NCBI GenBank assembly: GCA_034401135.1
Contig: JAWZSP010000009.1
Span: forward strand, 186,001 to 250,000
Source of the DNA: Volutella citrinella
Taxonomy: Eukaryota; Ascomycota; Sordariomycetes; Hypocreales; Nectriaceae
Reading direction: 5' to 3'
Length of the DNA: 64,000 nt
Shown: piece after piece, positions 36,366 through 48,534 of the stretch
Layout of the letters: each line of letters opens with the position of its first letter
How positions within the stretch are numbered: position 1 is the stretch's first letter
Position numbers and translations under genes: made by a program
Notes under the pieces: generated by a model
What the model was told of the DNA's origin: nothing
The model's input: the letters and a program-made list of their open reading frames with translations, nothing else
Database searches by the model: none

Positions 36366-39300
36366 ATGTCACTGTATCGGATAGGAGTCGACGTGGGCGG
36401 CACCAACACGGACGCCGCCATCCTGGACATTAAGGCGGCGTCCAGCCCCGGACGTGGCGTTCTGGCGTCTTACAAGGCGTCCACCACGCAGGACATTACA
36501 AGCGGCATCGAGGCTTCCATCCGCGCCGTGCTGGACGAGTCCAAAGTCGACCAGAGCCGCGTGCTGAGCGTGACGATTGGCACGACGCATTTCATCAATG
36601 CCCTCGTTGAGGCTGATGCCCGACGGTTGGACCGCGTTGCTGTTGTGCGACTCTGTGGGCCTTTTACGAGGCAGATCCCGCCCTTTTCAGACTTCCCTGT
36701 TGGTCTGCGCGGTATCCTTGACGGCGGCGCCTACTACCTCGATGGAGGCCTGGAGATTGACGGCCGTGAGATTGCGCCGCTCAACCGCGATCAGATTCGG
36801 GAGACGGCCCATGCCATTGTCGCCTCCGGTGTGCGGTCCGTGGCCCTCGTCGGCGTCTTCTCGCCCCTCGACCACGAGGGCATGCACGAGGTCGCATGTC
36901 GCCAGATGCTCCTTGACGCGGCGCCAGAGCTCCAGGTTGTCTGCTCGCACGACATTGGGCCTACGGGGTTGCTCGAGCGTGAGAATGCCACAATCCTCAA
37001 CGCTGCCATCCTGCGCACAGGCAAGAGGGTCAAGAACGGCTTCAAGCGAGCCATGGCTCGTCTGCAGCTCTCGTGCCCGCTGTTTTTGTCGCAGAACGAT
37101 GGGACGCTGATTGACGCCGACACGGCGGCCGAGTATCCCATCAAGACGTTTGCGAGCGGGCCGACGAACAGTATGACGGGTGCGGCGTTCCTTGCTGGCA
37201 TCGACCATAAGCGAGGCGCCGAGGAGAAGACGGACGAGGGTCAGGACGGCGTCGAGCCGCAGATTCTCGTAGTCGACATTGGAGGAACTACCACTGACGT
37301 GTGCGCGCTGCTGCCCTCGGGATTCCCCCGTCAAGCGCCTGGCTTCGTCGAGGTCGGCGGTGTCCGAACCGCCTTTTCCATGCCCGAGGTAGTCTCCGTC
37401 GGCCTCGGCGGCGGAAGCAAAGTCCAGGTCGACGCCGGGGGCCGTGTCACTCTTGGACCGGGCTCCGTGGGACATTTTATCAAGCAGCAGGCCAAGATCT
37501 ACGGCGGCCAGACCCTGACGGCCACCGATGTCGTCGTCGCCATGGGCAAGGCCGAGCTCGGTGATGCCAAGCTGGTCGAGGACGTGCCGTCGTCGACGAT
37601 TGAGAACGCCCGCAAGGAGATCAAGCGCACCATTGAGCGGGTAGTCGACCAGATGAAGGTTTCGTCGGCGCCGGTGCACGTCCTGCTCGTGGGAGGAGGC
37701 TCGCTTCTCGTCACGGAAGAGCTCGAGGGCGTGGAGAAGTGCATCCAGCCCATCCACCAAGGCGCCGCCAACGCCGTCGGTGCCGCCATCGCCAAGGTCT
37801 CGGGCGACGTGGACATTGTTGAGATTCCCGCGGGCCGCTCTGAAAAGGAGGTCATTGACGGCGTGTGCAAAAAGGCCGTCGATCTTGCCATCCAAAAGGG
37901 CGCCAACCCAGAGGGCGTCCAGATTGTCGAGGTCAACAAGATGCCGCTGCAGTACATGCACAATGGCGCAATGAGGATCCAGGTCCGCGCTGTCGGCCAG
38001 CTTTCCATTCCGGACGAGCTGACGCCCCCGCCCTCGCCGCCGAGTCGAGCGCTCAATGAGGAGGAGAGCGAAGCCGACGAGGGTGTCAAGGTCAGCGTCC
38101 CCAATGCGCTGGAGCCCACCACGAGACCCTCCCTCCTCGTTGACCTTGACACGTACCGGCCAGACGTCAGAGATGGAGTTTGGTACGTGTCCGAGGTCGA
38201 CCTCGAGTTCATCTCAACTGGCTGCGGTGTTCTTGGCACCGGCGGCGGCGGTCCCACGCACCACGAGTTCCTCAAGGGCCTGCACGCCCTTAGGACGAGC
38301 GACAAGGGCAAGATGCGCATAATCTCGCCCACGGCGTTGAAGGACGACGACACCATCTGCTTCGGGTCCTGGTACGGCAGCCCGAGCGTCATCAACGAGC
38401 GCATCGCGTCGGGGACAGAGATTCCGGCTGGTATCAAGGTGGTCGCCAAGGTTGTCGGCAAGGAGTCCTTCGACGGCATCCTGGCTGATGAGATGTAAGT
38501 GTACGCCCGTGATAATAGATCAGCAGAGTTTGCTGACCCGTGCAAGTGGTGGTGGCAACGGAATGAGTGTCTTCCCTACGGCTGTTTACTTCGACATGCC
38601 CGTGGTGGACGGAGACGCAATGGGACGCGCCTATCCAACAATGTACCACGGTATGTGTACTGACCGCCCCACAAGGCGTATATACTGACAAAAGCAGCTA
38701 CATTCAGTGTTTATGGCCACTCGATGACACCGTGTGTGCTATCAGACGCCCGCGGAAACACCTCTGTCGTCATGGTAAGTTCCCCCTAAGACGAACCAAC
38801 TCTTTCTAACGTGAGCAGAACGTGGATTCGCCGGTTAGACTCGAGAGTGTCCTCAGAACTACGGCCATCGAACTCGGCCTGGCAACCGCCGTGTGTGCCA
38901 ACCCCCTACCCGGCTCGGCCATCAAGGAGCATGGCGTGCCCAACACTCTCTCGCTGGCTTGGTACCTGGGCCGGGCGGTTCATCAGGCCCGCCGCCAAAA
39001 GGCCAGCTACGTGGACGCTATCGTAAGCATAACCGAGACTGCTCTGATCCTCTGTTAATCCTAACATGTGCCTAGTTCTCCGTCTGTGCTGGAAAACTGC
39101 TCTTCACGGGCAAGATTGTCGATGTGCGTCGCTACGTCGGCGGAGGCTACACCATGGGCACCGTCATCATCGCTCCGCTTAACGACGAAGAGGGCGATGC
39201 TGCCAGCAAGCAGGAGGTACCGCGGGACCGCCATATGAGGATCCCATTCCAGAACGAGTACCTCTACGCTGCGCTCAGCGACTCAGAAGGCTCCGAGGAG

Positions 39301-39552
39301 AACCAAGAGGTCGTGTGCACAGTGCCTGATCTTATTTCCATCCTCGGCCAAGACGGCGAGGCCATTGGATCACAGGACCTGAGGTATGGTCTGCGAGTCA
39401 ATGTGATTGCGCTGCCGGCCCACCCGTTGTGGAAGACGGAAAGGGGCCTCAAGGTTGGAGGACCGGAGGGATTCGGGCTAAAGATGCCCGTTAAGGAGGT
39501 CAGCAATGATTTCACCAAGGCGCGTAGCGTTATTGAAGAGTTTGGAAACTAG
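36366..39552 (+). CDS. Hydantoinase/oxoprolinase-type protein fused to DUF917
   Basis: Predicted cytosolic hydrolase acting on a cyclic amide such as a hydantoin, 996 residues. Exons: 36366-38494, 38547-38650, 38698-38774, 38819-39022 and 39076-39552. The start MSLYRIGVDVGGTNTDAAI is in a good context (CAACCATG) and begins with the family phosphate-binding motif; the frame is open upstream but that stretch has no family signature. Domains: Hydant_A_N (about residues 4-200), Hydantoinase_A with VVDIGGTTTDVCA (about 300) and LLVGGGS, then a DUF917 region from about 605 (FISTGCGVLGTGGGGPTHHEFL, GGGNGMSVFPTAVYFDMP). All introns fall in the DUF917 part. Hydantoinase_A proteins are ATP-dependent in bacteria and often partner a HyuB subunit. 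No HyuB is seen here; the DUF917 fusion may replace it (speculative). Confidence 0.92.
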
Positions 39553-39682
39553 ACGGATTAAATACTTGCAAAAGACATGTAGATATCACATTAATACAGC
39601 CTTGCTAAGCAACGAGCTCTATATTTACAGTCCGCTGTCTTACTTGATGCCTGCAGTCACCAACCATGTTCAGAACAGGTGT

Positions 39683-39790
39683 CTAGTTATCAGAGGAGTC
39701 TCCTGGGTTATCATCGCACTAGTTATCAGAGGAATCTCTTAGGTTCTCTTAGATGGAGGTTATGAGAGGAATCTCCTAGGTTATCCTCTC
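39683..39790. repeat. 36-bp tandem repeat downstream of hydantoinase gene
   Basis: The unit begins CTAGTTATCAGAGGA(G/A)TCTC and occurs at 39683-39718 and 39719-39754 (diverged), with a third degenerate copy to about 39790. It lies between the convergent hydantoinase and sugar porter stops. Confidence 0.75.
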
Positions 39791-39806
39791 ACTCCTCTGT
39801 GCATTC

Positions 39807-41778
39807 TTAGACTCGGTTACCCAGCTGGTTTTGGACATCCGCTTGGTGTGCCGTCTCGGTGTTGGCAAATTTCCAGGCCGGAACTCCACGCTCAAATAGC
39901 TCATCCAGCTCCTGGTAAGTTCTTCCCTTGGTCTCTGGATACAGCAGTGCACATGGAATAAGGAACAAGAAGCTAAGTCCTCCAAAGTAGAAGCCAATTT
40001 TCTGACCCCAGCCGGCTCCCTGCTTGGACAGGAGAAGAGGGGTCGTTGTGGACTATATCGACAAGGCGTGAGTCAGCCAATGAACAAATATCACATGATG
40101 CGATGGCCAGCTTCTAGGAACGGGGAGACATACAAAGATGATTCCAGTTATGGTCTGAATGATGGCGGACACGGACGTCGACTTGGCCCGCAGTGCTGGA
40201 GTCGAAATCTCCACTAGACTAATCCAGCCTAGAAGAAACCCCCTGTTAGTTCAACCGCCATGAAAAGCACCAATTCTTCAAAGTGCAGTAGACTTACCAA
40301 TAGGAGCCAAACTGTTTGCATAGATGAAGGTCCAAACGGCGCAGAGAGTGATCAGACCAATACCAGACGCTGTCGTTGGAGGAATAAAGCCTAGGCCACC
40401 GACAGTCGTCGTAATGGCAGCCAAAATAAGGCCGCTGCCCAGTACAATAGGCCGTCGACCAATTTTGTCGACAAAATAGAAGCCGGTTATGATTCCAAAC
40501 AGTTGAACAATCTGGATAATGAGCTTTCCCAAGAAGGGATCCTTCAGTTTGGCCAGGGAAAAGAAGTATGTAGTGTTGCCAAAGATGAGGGGGACTCCCA
40601 CAAAGTTCTGAAAGGTGAAGGGCAGGGTGGCGATGATGGTGCGCTTGAAATTAATCTTGTTGAGAAGTGCTTTCCAGCCGACGGCCCCATTTGTCTTGGC
40701 TGTTGCCACAGACTGCTCTATCTCTTGTTTCATAACCAGATACTCGTGATCAATGTCATAGCCATCGACGTTGCCAACAAGCCTTTGCAAGGACTTTTTG
40801 GCCTCGTCATGTCTCCCCTTGACGCAATACCAAGCTACATCATATCAGAAAAACGCACTCAATGATGGAAAGGCATCACCGTTCACTTACCAGGCGATTC
40901 TGGGAGGTATAGCATGGGAATGAGCCACAGGCCCATGATGGTAAACTCGGAGTAAAAGATGTTGCGGAACTGCATGGGCGCCGTGACGTCGAGGACCTTT
41001 AAGCCGATTGCGAGAAATAACTGTCCTAGCGCGAAGAAGAGCGAGAAGCTGCCGAGGAAGCTTCCACGAAACTGAGGCATCGCAATCTCGGACATGTATA
41101 CCATGATGGAGGTGGCGAGCATGCCGCTGGCGAGACCACCGCAGACTCGGGCTATCGCGAGCAAGACGTAGTCCTTGGCGATGATGGAGAATACAATGGT
41201 CTGATTAGCATACAGTTAGCTCAGTGCTCAATATGAGTCCATGTTGTAATGCATCCCAGGCGAGTCTTACCAGAACAAAGAACAGTGTCAAGATCCACAT
41301 GTTAAACTTGCGACCGAATCGATCAGCAGTGATGGGTGAGACGGCTTGAGCGGCGACCTGGCCCGCGAAGGAGATCGAGTTCCAGAGGGAGATGTGCTTG
41401 GCGTCGAGAACCATCTTTCCGGTTTCCTTGTCGAGCACCGTTGCAAACTGCTTGATGAAGCCCCTGTTGGCGACCAGACTGCCAATGACCGACGTGATGT
41501 ATCCCGTGTACCTAGTCACGATGGTTAGCCCGTCGCACATTGCCAATGGCGCGAGATGTTGCTTACATTCCGCCGATGGACAAGAGGATGCCGGCAAGGT
41601 AGAGCCGCCAGAACTTGCGGATGCACTCGGCACGCGTCAGGTTTACAAACGCAGACACGACGGGGGCGTGCTCGATGCCATCTTTGCTGTCCACGTCCAA
41701 GTGGTCCTCCTTGTTGGGTGGGTGCTCGACCTCGACGCAGCGAGCGTTGTCGGGCTGTTGGTTGGGCTTGTTGTCCAT
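39807..41778 (-). CDS. MFS sugar porter, alpha-glucoside permease-like
   Basis: Membrane sugar-proton symporter, 546 residues, six exons: 41778-41567, 41511-41271, 41200-40891, 40834-40298, 40228-40134 and 40052-39807. Frame is conserved through five GT-AG introns. The start MDNKPNQQ was chosen because the N-terminal polar tail is then of normal length. Signatures: ADRFGRKFNMW (loop 2-3), RVCGGLASGML, LPESPGAWYCVKGRHDEAKKSL (loop 6-7, split by intron 3), VDKIGRRPIV and the C-terminal PETKGRTYQELDELFERGVPAWKF. This ending matches fungal MAL-type permeases and hexose porters. It shares a 490-bp divergent promoter with a Zn2Cys6 gene, and a GH43 glycosidase follows that gene. Uptake of sugars released from arabinoxylan-type material is plausible (inference). 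Confidence 0.9.
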
Positions 41779-42268
41779 AGTCGGGTGGCAGTTGAGGCAA
41801 CTGAAGCAGAGGTGTTGGAGCAATCAAGTGTGTTTGATGATGAACCGAGACATGTTGGCACAGATTGAAGGACGTCGAGGCCTTGATATAGAAGCCAACG
41901 TTTGCATCAGGCGTTTACCCCAGAATGAAGTTTGCGCAGGTCAAAGTCGGGCTGGCCACTGCCCCACAGTCACACGCTCTCCAGACCCATGGGATCATTA
42001 GCCTGATTGTCCCCACAAACTTGCTCCACGCGGAGCGAAGCTGAGTCGAGACTGCGGGTTAGCGGCTCCAGCTACCAATCGGAGGGCTGCGGAAGACCCC
42101 ATCTCGGAAGGTTGGCCACCTCGGAAATACTCGACACTTCCAGCACACAAAGACTACCAAGATTCCTCCGAATCCACGGTGTCCATTCTGTCCCTGATCT
42201 CTTTCTGAAGCACTCGACAATATTCCCGAAAACCCACCTCTTCCCTAAAGAACCGAGTCGAGGCCCCC
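41779..42268. promoter_or_regulatory. Divergent promoter, sugar porter and Zn2Cys6 regulator
   Basis: This is 490 bp between two start codons. It contains a CCAAT box (about 42075-42079) and several CGG triplets of the kind bound by Zn2Cys6 proteins. These include two direct CTCGGAA copies at 42103-42109 and 42120-42126, 17 bp apart. That the adjacent regulator binds here is inference. Confidence 0.5.
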
Positions 42269-44168
42269 ATGCCTGGTGACCAGGGCAGCATCAGGCGCAA
42301 CACGAGGCATGCGTGTGACATTTGCAAGCAACGCAAGCTAAAGTGCGATGCCAGGGCACCACGATGCGGCAGATGCGAGCTGTCCCAGGCACAATGCCGG
42401 TACACGATGCCGAGAGCCAAGCGAGGGCCCAAGCCACGAGGTGCAACCGCCGACTCCTCCGCCGTACCCTCCCCGGATCGGCTGTCAGCTCGCATCGACC
42501 GTGGAGGCGCCAGTCCGGGGGGGTCTGTGGCAGCTGCAGAGACTCCAGTGTGTCCAGAGACTCCACAGGCGTTTAGAATTGGCGACCAAATCTCTGCGTC
42601 TGGGGCTGGCAGTCCATCCTGGCATGAGCCCCCCAACACACCCCGCGAGATTCGTGAGAAGCTGCTCTGGGAGATATCCCTCCTTGGGCTTGACTGGGAG
42701 GAAATGGCCCATCGCTGCATCGACTTCCACCTAGAGTGGTCCTTGCCATTCCAGCAAATGGTTCACGTGTCCTCCCTGAGACAGTCCGTCCGCCTGCTTG
42801 CGCCGTCAGCCCTGGATGCCGACGCCCAGGCCGATTTTGCGTCGCCAGCAGCCCAGCTAGATCCGTCACTGCTAGACAAGTTGAAGGACCGGAGAGCCTG
42901 GACCATGCTTGTTGCCGTATGCGCCGTCAGCTCTGCCAAAGTCCCGAGCACCATCTTCGCGCACGGCTCCGCGCTGGCGAGACCCTTCCTCGACGCGTCG
43001 CGCCGCATGTTGGCGACGTACGAGGATGACGACGTCTCGATGCCGGACTCGACCTCGTTGGCGATTCGGCTATTCCAGTCCGTGGCATTCCACTCGCTCG
43101 GACAGGGCGCCATGTCACGCCATGTTGTGGGAATTGCAATCCGCTTGGCCATGGGCATGCGGCTCTTTGAGGAGGGCACTTACACTCATCTTGGCGCAGT
43201 CGAAGCAGGGCTTCGGAAAAACGCCCTTCTCAGTATTGTCATTAGTGATAGGTCCATGTCTCTGTTGGACGACTACCCTTTGGCACTCTTGTCGCTGCCA
43301 GAGTCGCCCATTGCGCAGAATTGGATCGCAGACTCGGGGAGCTGTGTGAGCGTAACGAGCGACGGCGACTTCGACTCACCTGCCTTTGGAGACTCGTTTC
43401 AGCTCAAGCTTGGCCACGGCCTTCATCTGTGTTACAAACTCTGGTTCCAGGGATCAGAAATTGTCCAGGCCATGACACTACTGTCACTCGCAGCGGCAAA
43501 GCGCCCGAGTTTGATCCCCGACAGCAGCAGCCCCGACATCTATCGACTTTCCATCATGGACTCTTACATGGTCTTCTGCAATATGCTGGATGACTTCCCA
43601 ATATGGCTCTCCAACCCAAATGACTTCCGCGTGGCCAACATTGCTGAGGATGTCATGTCGTTCCAGCGATCCCTCTTCTGGTCGCAGCGAGGAAATCTAC
43701 TGGCAACATTCTACTTTCTTCGTTTATTTCTCATCCGCCTAGCAACCAGTAAAGGTCTATCCTCTATTGTAGGCCTGACGGAGGATTGCAATATGCAAGC
43801 TTTGCGCATCCTAGAGCTTGCCCAAGAGATGATTTCGTCCATTTCCGAAGTGCCGCTGCTCGCGTTGCAAAGAAATGGAGAAGCACTGGTAAGATTTTCT
43901 GCTTCATCCAGATTATCTGCGCAAGGCATTGTCTCAACATTTGCTGATTATGCTGCTCCGTATTTAGGTCGAAAAACTGCGACGATTTGGCGTTGTTCTG
44001 CTTGAGATCGACCAACGAAGTCCCAGCGAAACCCTCTCGCCTCGAGCAAGGAGACTTTTATTGTTATTACTTGACTTAATTGCAAAGCTTGACTCAAGGG
44101 CATCGGATGAGCTGAATGCAAAGATGTCATATCCCCCAGCGCACGACATCCATGGCGCCAGTACGTAA
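42269..44168 (+). CDS. Zn2Cys6 transcription factor, MAL-activator-like
   Basis: Nuclear regulator of 606 residues in two exons, 42269-43888 and 43968-44168, separated by a 79-base GT-AG intron. Without splicing the frame ends at 44005 with an unconvincing tail. Spliced, the tail VEKLRRFGVVLLEIDQRSP looks native. The zinc cluster lies at residues 15-42 (CDICKQRKLKC, APRCGRCELSQAQC) and is followed by KRGPKPRG, a basic arm common in sugar-gene activators. The fungal-specific TF domain follows (GMRLFEEGTYTHL, SIVISDRSMSLLDDYPLAL). It is transcribed away from the sugar porter it shares a promoter with, and toward GH43, suggesting it controls a local sugar-use module (inference). Confidence 0.9.
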
Positions 44169-44867
44169 TTAGGCTATAGTCAAGCAGTCACGAGATAATG
44201 ACTAGTGATTTGGTTTTTCTGGGGAGGCGTAAATATCTGACCAGGCCAGGGGTTGGCAAATATTTGCGACTTAATTATGCCGAGGAGTAGTTCCGACAAT
44301 CAATCGAGACAGGGGAATTTTCCGACATCCTCAGAAGTAGTACGGGCTACAAGCATCTCAACTGTATCCTACAGATTATCCGCAAGGATGCTCTCTGATT
44401 ATGCTCCTACTGTAATTCAGTATTGGTATTAGCAGATACACAGATACATTTAGGTACAGATTAGGCAAGAATAGGATTCAGCAAGTATAAGATTAGGCCA
44501 GGATAGTATTAGGCAAGTATAGTATTAGACACTTTGTTCGTAAAATGCAGGGGAACAGGGTCACTGGACCAAGTCATGACTTAACATTTGTGATGCTTGT
44601 GGCCAGTAGTTGCGCATGACCACACGCACCTTGCGCTGGGCCTAAAAATCTGCCCGGATCATGAGTCGACAGAATTTTCCCCGCCAGGGGACCGCTGTAT
44701 TTCCGAGGTATTTCTCCGAGCGTGGAGATTGGCCCTCAACCTGGTGGATATCCCGCATGAACTAACCCCAGAACGAACCAATCCAGGATTTCTGTATAAA
44801 GAAGACGGAGGCCTTCAAAAACGCGAGCCGATTTCGTCCTTTGTCTAGTGGAACCGCAAGTATCAAG
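44169..44867. other. Intergenic region holding a dispersed repeat and the GH43 promoter
   Basis: No gene is supported in these 700 bp. The repeat element at 44339-44579 occupies the middle. The last roughly 290 bp should contain the GH43 promoter; no clear TATA box was recognised. Confidence 0.55.
44339..44579. repeat. Dispersed element with internal minisatellite, copy 1
   Basis: This segment shares its order of motifs with 59379-59673. It opens with GTACGGGC, followed by TATCCGCAAGGATG. Then comes an array of roughly 17-bp units around (C)CAAGTATAGTATTAG, and it closes with CAAGTCATGA. The array differs in length between copies. No coding potential. The type of element is unknown. Confidence 0.7.
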
Positions 44868-46560
44868 ATGGCTGTTGGTAGCTTGGTCAAGTACCATAAT
44901 CCCATTATCCCTGGCTTCGCCCCTGATCCGTCCGTCGTCCAAGTTGATGGCATTTTCTACGTCGTCAATTCGTCTTTCCATGTGTATCCCGGGTTACCCA
45001 TATATGCTTCAAGAGACTTGAAAACATGGGAGCTAATAGGTAAGTCTCACCTTGACAGCATGACTCGGACCGCATCATCGACTAGTGAGCTAATAAACCC
45101 CAGGGCATGCGATCAACCGGCCGGACCAGATGTGCTTGGCCAACTCATCCACCCGCGTTATTCCACTAGACAACGGTAACCACATGGTGGCATCTGGAGG
45201 CCTGTTTGCGCCCACTATTAAATACAATAAGGGCACATTCTACATCGTCTGCACAAACGCCACCCGTCATGGTGTCGAGAAAACAAAGCTGGAAAACTTT
45301 GTCATCTCCACAACGAATATTTGGGCAGGTGAATGGAGCAACCCCATCTACATCGACTTTCACGGAATCGACCCCAGCCTCTTCTTTGATGACGACGACC
45401 GCGTCTACTTCCAGGGATGCTTCTCCATCAGTCGAACGGAACAGCCCACTGGCACAATTAAGCAATTCGAGATTGACCTAGCCACGGGACAACCGCTATC
45501 AGAACACCGGGAAATCTGGGGCGGCTATGCACGCTACGACACGGAAGGACCACACATATACAAGGTGGGGGGGTATTACTATCTCCTGGTAGCCGAGGGA
45601 GGGACGTTCGAGCATCACATGCTGTCAATAGCCAGATCGGAAAATATCTGGGGTCCGTACGAGTCGTATGCAAAGAACCCCATTCTCACAGCCGACGGCA
45701 AGGATGAGTACATCCAAAACACCGGCCACGGTGAGCTATTCGAAGACGACAACGGGCAGTGGTGGGCGGCCATTCTCGCAGTGCGTCAAGAACCCACCTG
45801 CCAGCCACTGGGCAGGGAAACCTTTCTCGCCAAGGTCAATTGGACAGAGGACGGCTGGCCAGTCGTTGTCCAGCCGCGGATGGAGTTTGATGGCCCTTTT
45901 GTCAAGCCCAAGGAGACCGCTCTGTCTTTTCCATCGCAAGTACAGACCCCGGCGCGACGCGAAGATGTCTACATTGCGGACCCCGACCTTTCGAACTACT
46001 CGCTGCCGAAAACAAATGAGGGGAGGTTTGCACTCCGTTGCTCTCCACCTAGACTATCGTCACCCTTTGGGACGTGCACGTTTGTTGGACGCAGACAGCG
46101 ATCCCTCGGCTCGACTACGACTGTGGCCATCGACCTCGAAGCCAGCAACAAATGCAAAGCAACAGGCGTCTGTGCCGGGCTCAGCGTTTACAAGGATCAC
46201 TTGCGCCACTTTTCGCTGGGCTTCAACTTCACCACCCGCGAGATCTATTCCCACGCTGTAAATGGGGCTACCCAGCTTGATCGCCAGAGTGTCAGCAGCT
46301 TGCAGGTCGGCGAAGAGGGAACGGTTTTGTTCCTAAAACTCAGGTCCTCGTCGACCAAATACACCTTTTATGCCAAGACAGGGCACTCTGATGAATGGGT
46401 TGAGATTGGCGGTTGCGAAACCAAGGAACTCTCTGCCCGAGAAATGACGGGTCCGGTCTTGGGTATTTATGCATTTGCAACCGAGGGTCAAGCGAATGTC
46501 GCGGAGGTGGTTTTCTCGAGGTTTATTACGGAGCTGGATTCTACGGCGGTGAATAATTAG
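44868..46560 (+). CDS. GH43 glycoside hydrolase (beta-xylosidase/arabinofuranosidase type)
   Basis: Five-bladed beta-propeller glycosidase acting on xylo- or arabino-oligosaccharides, 542 residues. Exons 44868-45039 and 45104-46560, with a 64-base intron. Catalytic trio visible: base D20 in GFAPDPSVV, pKa-modulating D147 in HGIDPSLFFDDD, and acid E205 in DTEGPHIYKVGGYYYLL. The C-terminal half (from about 330) fits the beta-sandwich domain found in GH43 beta-xylosidases, including FGTCTFVGRRQRS and LGIYAFATEGQANVAEVVFSRF. The ATG at 44868 (TCAAGATGG) was chosen because the sequence just upstream lacks another ATG in frame. No signal peptide is evident, so it is probably intracellular and cleaves imported oligosaccharides. 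It follows the sugar porter/regulator pair. Confidence 0.92.
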
Positions 46561-46722
46561 CGAGCGATTCCTGGGCCTGAACTTGGCTTCAACCTCGAAC
46601 TATAGTGGTGACGAGTGAGTCGAAGCATGACAATAAAGAAGATGCAATTATGTCGCTCATATAGAGAATCTATTCAAGCGCTGACCCCTTCCAACTTTGA
46701 ACTGGTCCACTCTCAATGTGGC

Positions 46723-47655
46723 TCATTCAGGAAACTCCCTCGACAGCTCTTCATCATCGTGATCAAACGGCCCCAGAACAGCCTTTGCAAGCCCAACAAA
46801 TCCTTCACTCACGTATTTCGTCTCGATTGTCGACAAAGGATCAATATCCCCTAAGTTCTCCTTGCCGACGCAATTCGCTAGCAACCCATCCAGAGCAGCG
46901 TACGTCTCATTGACGACGTCATCAATGCAGTCTTCAAATACACCCTGGTGCACATTGTTGCGAAACTGTTCTTTGTCTCCGAAGTGAAGGCCAAATCTTT
47001 CTTTATCCTCGTCTGCCCACATAACTTCACCATTCCAGGGGTTGTCCATGTCAATATTTTGGCTAGAGAGGTTGAGATTCACCACCACATCGCGGTAACA
47101 TTGACTGGATGGGATTTGCCGTGTGAGCGATGGATGCAAAATGCGGGAGCACTGAGGACACGGCGCCAGGATTCTTGTGACTTACAAATTGATGCGTTTC
47201 GCATCTGGGGCCCTTTCTGATATGTCCCGATGGGCGCCTTGACACCAGTTGATGGCTTCCATGCCCCATCGCCGCATCTTTGCCAGGCGCACCGGCCCCA
47301 TTCGCTCTGTCCAAGTCTGCATGTCTTGGGGCGTGAATCCATAAAACGAGAAGTGGACTTGAGAAAAGTCAAGGTTGCTCAAGAGTGCCGTAGTCTCCCG
47401 ATGGACTTGGTGACACACCCTCGCAAGCGCCCACGGACTGTGGCGGTACGGCGGCACTGAGGGCCGGTCACGGTACCGGTCCCACAGCTCTCCAAATAGC
47501 ATGACATTGATGACTGAAACCCTCTGGAACGCCGGCGGCCGCTTGTCTTGCCTGCCAAAGGTGAAGGGCTCGGGCGCGGTGGCATACTCGTAGATGAGCA
47601 TGCGCAGCTCAATGGGGAGCCTGAGGAAAGGAGGCGTCCGTGCCGAATCAGACAT
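46723..47655 (-). CDS. 2EXR/F-box-like protein of unknown function
   Basis: A 283-residue protein in two exons, 47655-47186 and 47104-46723, joined by an 81-base intron (phase 2). The N-terminal segment RTPPFLRLPIELRMLIYEYA matches the LPxELRxxIYxYA signature of the fungal 2EXR/F-box-like family. WALARVCHQVHRETTALL is the second conserved block of that family. The C-terminal half is acidic and carries no recognised domain. These proteins are numerous in filamentous fungi and largely uncharacterised; a role in ubiquitin-ligase adaptor complexes has been suggested for related folds but cannot be shown here. It converges on the GH43 gene, with 162 bp between stops. Confidence 0.78.
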
Positions 47656-48534
47656 GTTGAATTATATGCAGCCCAACAACTTGAATGCACATCAGTCCCG
47701 GCGTGGTAGGGATTTCGGTTGGTATCGCGATCAGCAAAGGTGTGGCTTGCATAGGACAGGCCGGATGGGGTCAAATAAGGGGCGGAGAAGGATCCGCAAT
47801 TTAAAAACTCCGCACCTGGTGATGGGGGATGCCACCCTACACCGCGACGAACCCCTTCCAAGGCTTCACATGACAGTAGAATATCAGCACGCCAGCTGAG
47901 GATATTGAAAAGGATAGTAAATTTCAGTTTAAATTGAACCAATTCACAGCCATCGTGACTTAGACTTTTCCCATTCTTGTACCTGTGCTTATTCAAAATG
48001 AGGTCACGCCTGAAGAGGGCGCCTAACTTACAAGCAGCAGGCTTATTCGACTACAAGACGGCATCCGCTGGTTACTCTGGCAATCTCAATGCTTACCATT
48101 GCAGTTTAGACCCCCTCACCCATCACTCGATGACTCACCCTCGCGACAACACAATCCCTGGGGCATCATCTATTCCATCCTGGCTCGATGGTGTCACGGC
48201 GGTCTGTCTTCCGCAGAAGCCGCCCGCCGGCGCTAGCCACACTGAGGCTTGGCGAGACAAACCACTGACCACATCGTTTGATGCGGGGCAGGCGGGGCAC
48301 TTCGGTTGATCGGATCAAGGCCATGAACTTCGAAGTCGACCAAGACAGCGTGACATAAAGCCCATCTCTCACGGTTGTGCTTGTGCGCCAGCTTCAATTG
48401 ATTCTGTCCCCGATTCTTGACCAAACTACTGAAATCCCCCACCCCGGACGGCCACCACTAAATTCCTACTGTCCTACACCACTTTAACACTACATTACCA
48501 CCACCGGGCTGCATCTGCCAGCCTCGCGAGCAGG
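47656..48534. other. Intergenic region upstream of two divergent genes
   Basis: This 879-bp gap separates the 2EXR gene and the MFS carrier. Open frames here are short and carry no family motifs. A C- and A-rich stretch (CACCACCGG type) directly before 48535 looks like a fungal 5' leader. Confidence 0.55.

Noticed and set aside
36687..38545. Long open frames (424 and 348 codons) antisense to the hydantoinase gene
   Set aside because: They arise from the GC-rich third positions of the sense codons and have low-complexity, repetitive composition without domains.
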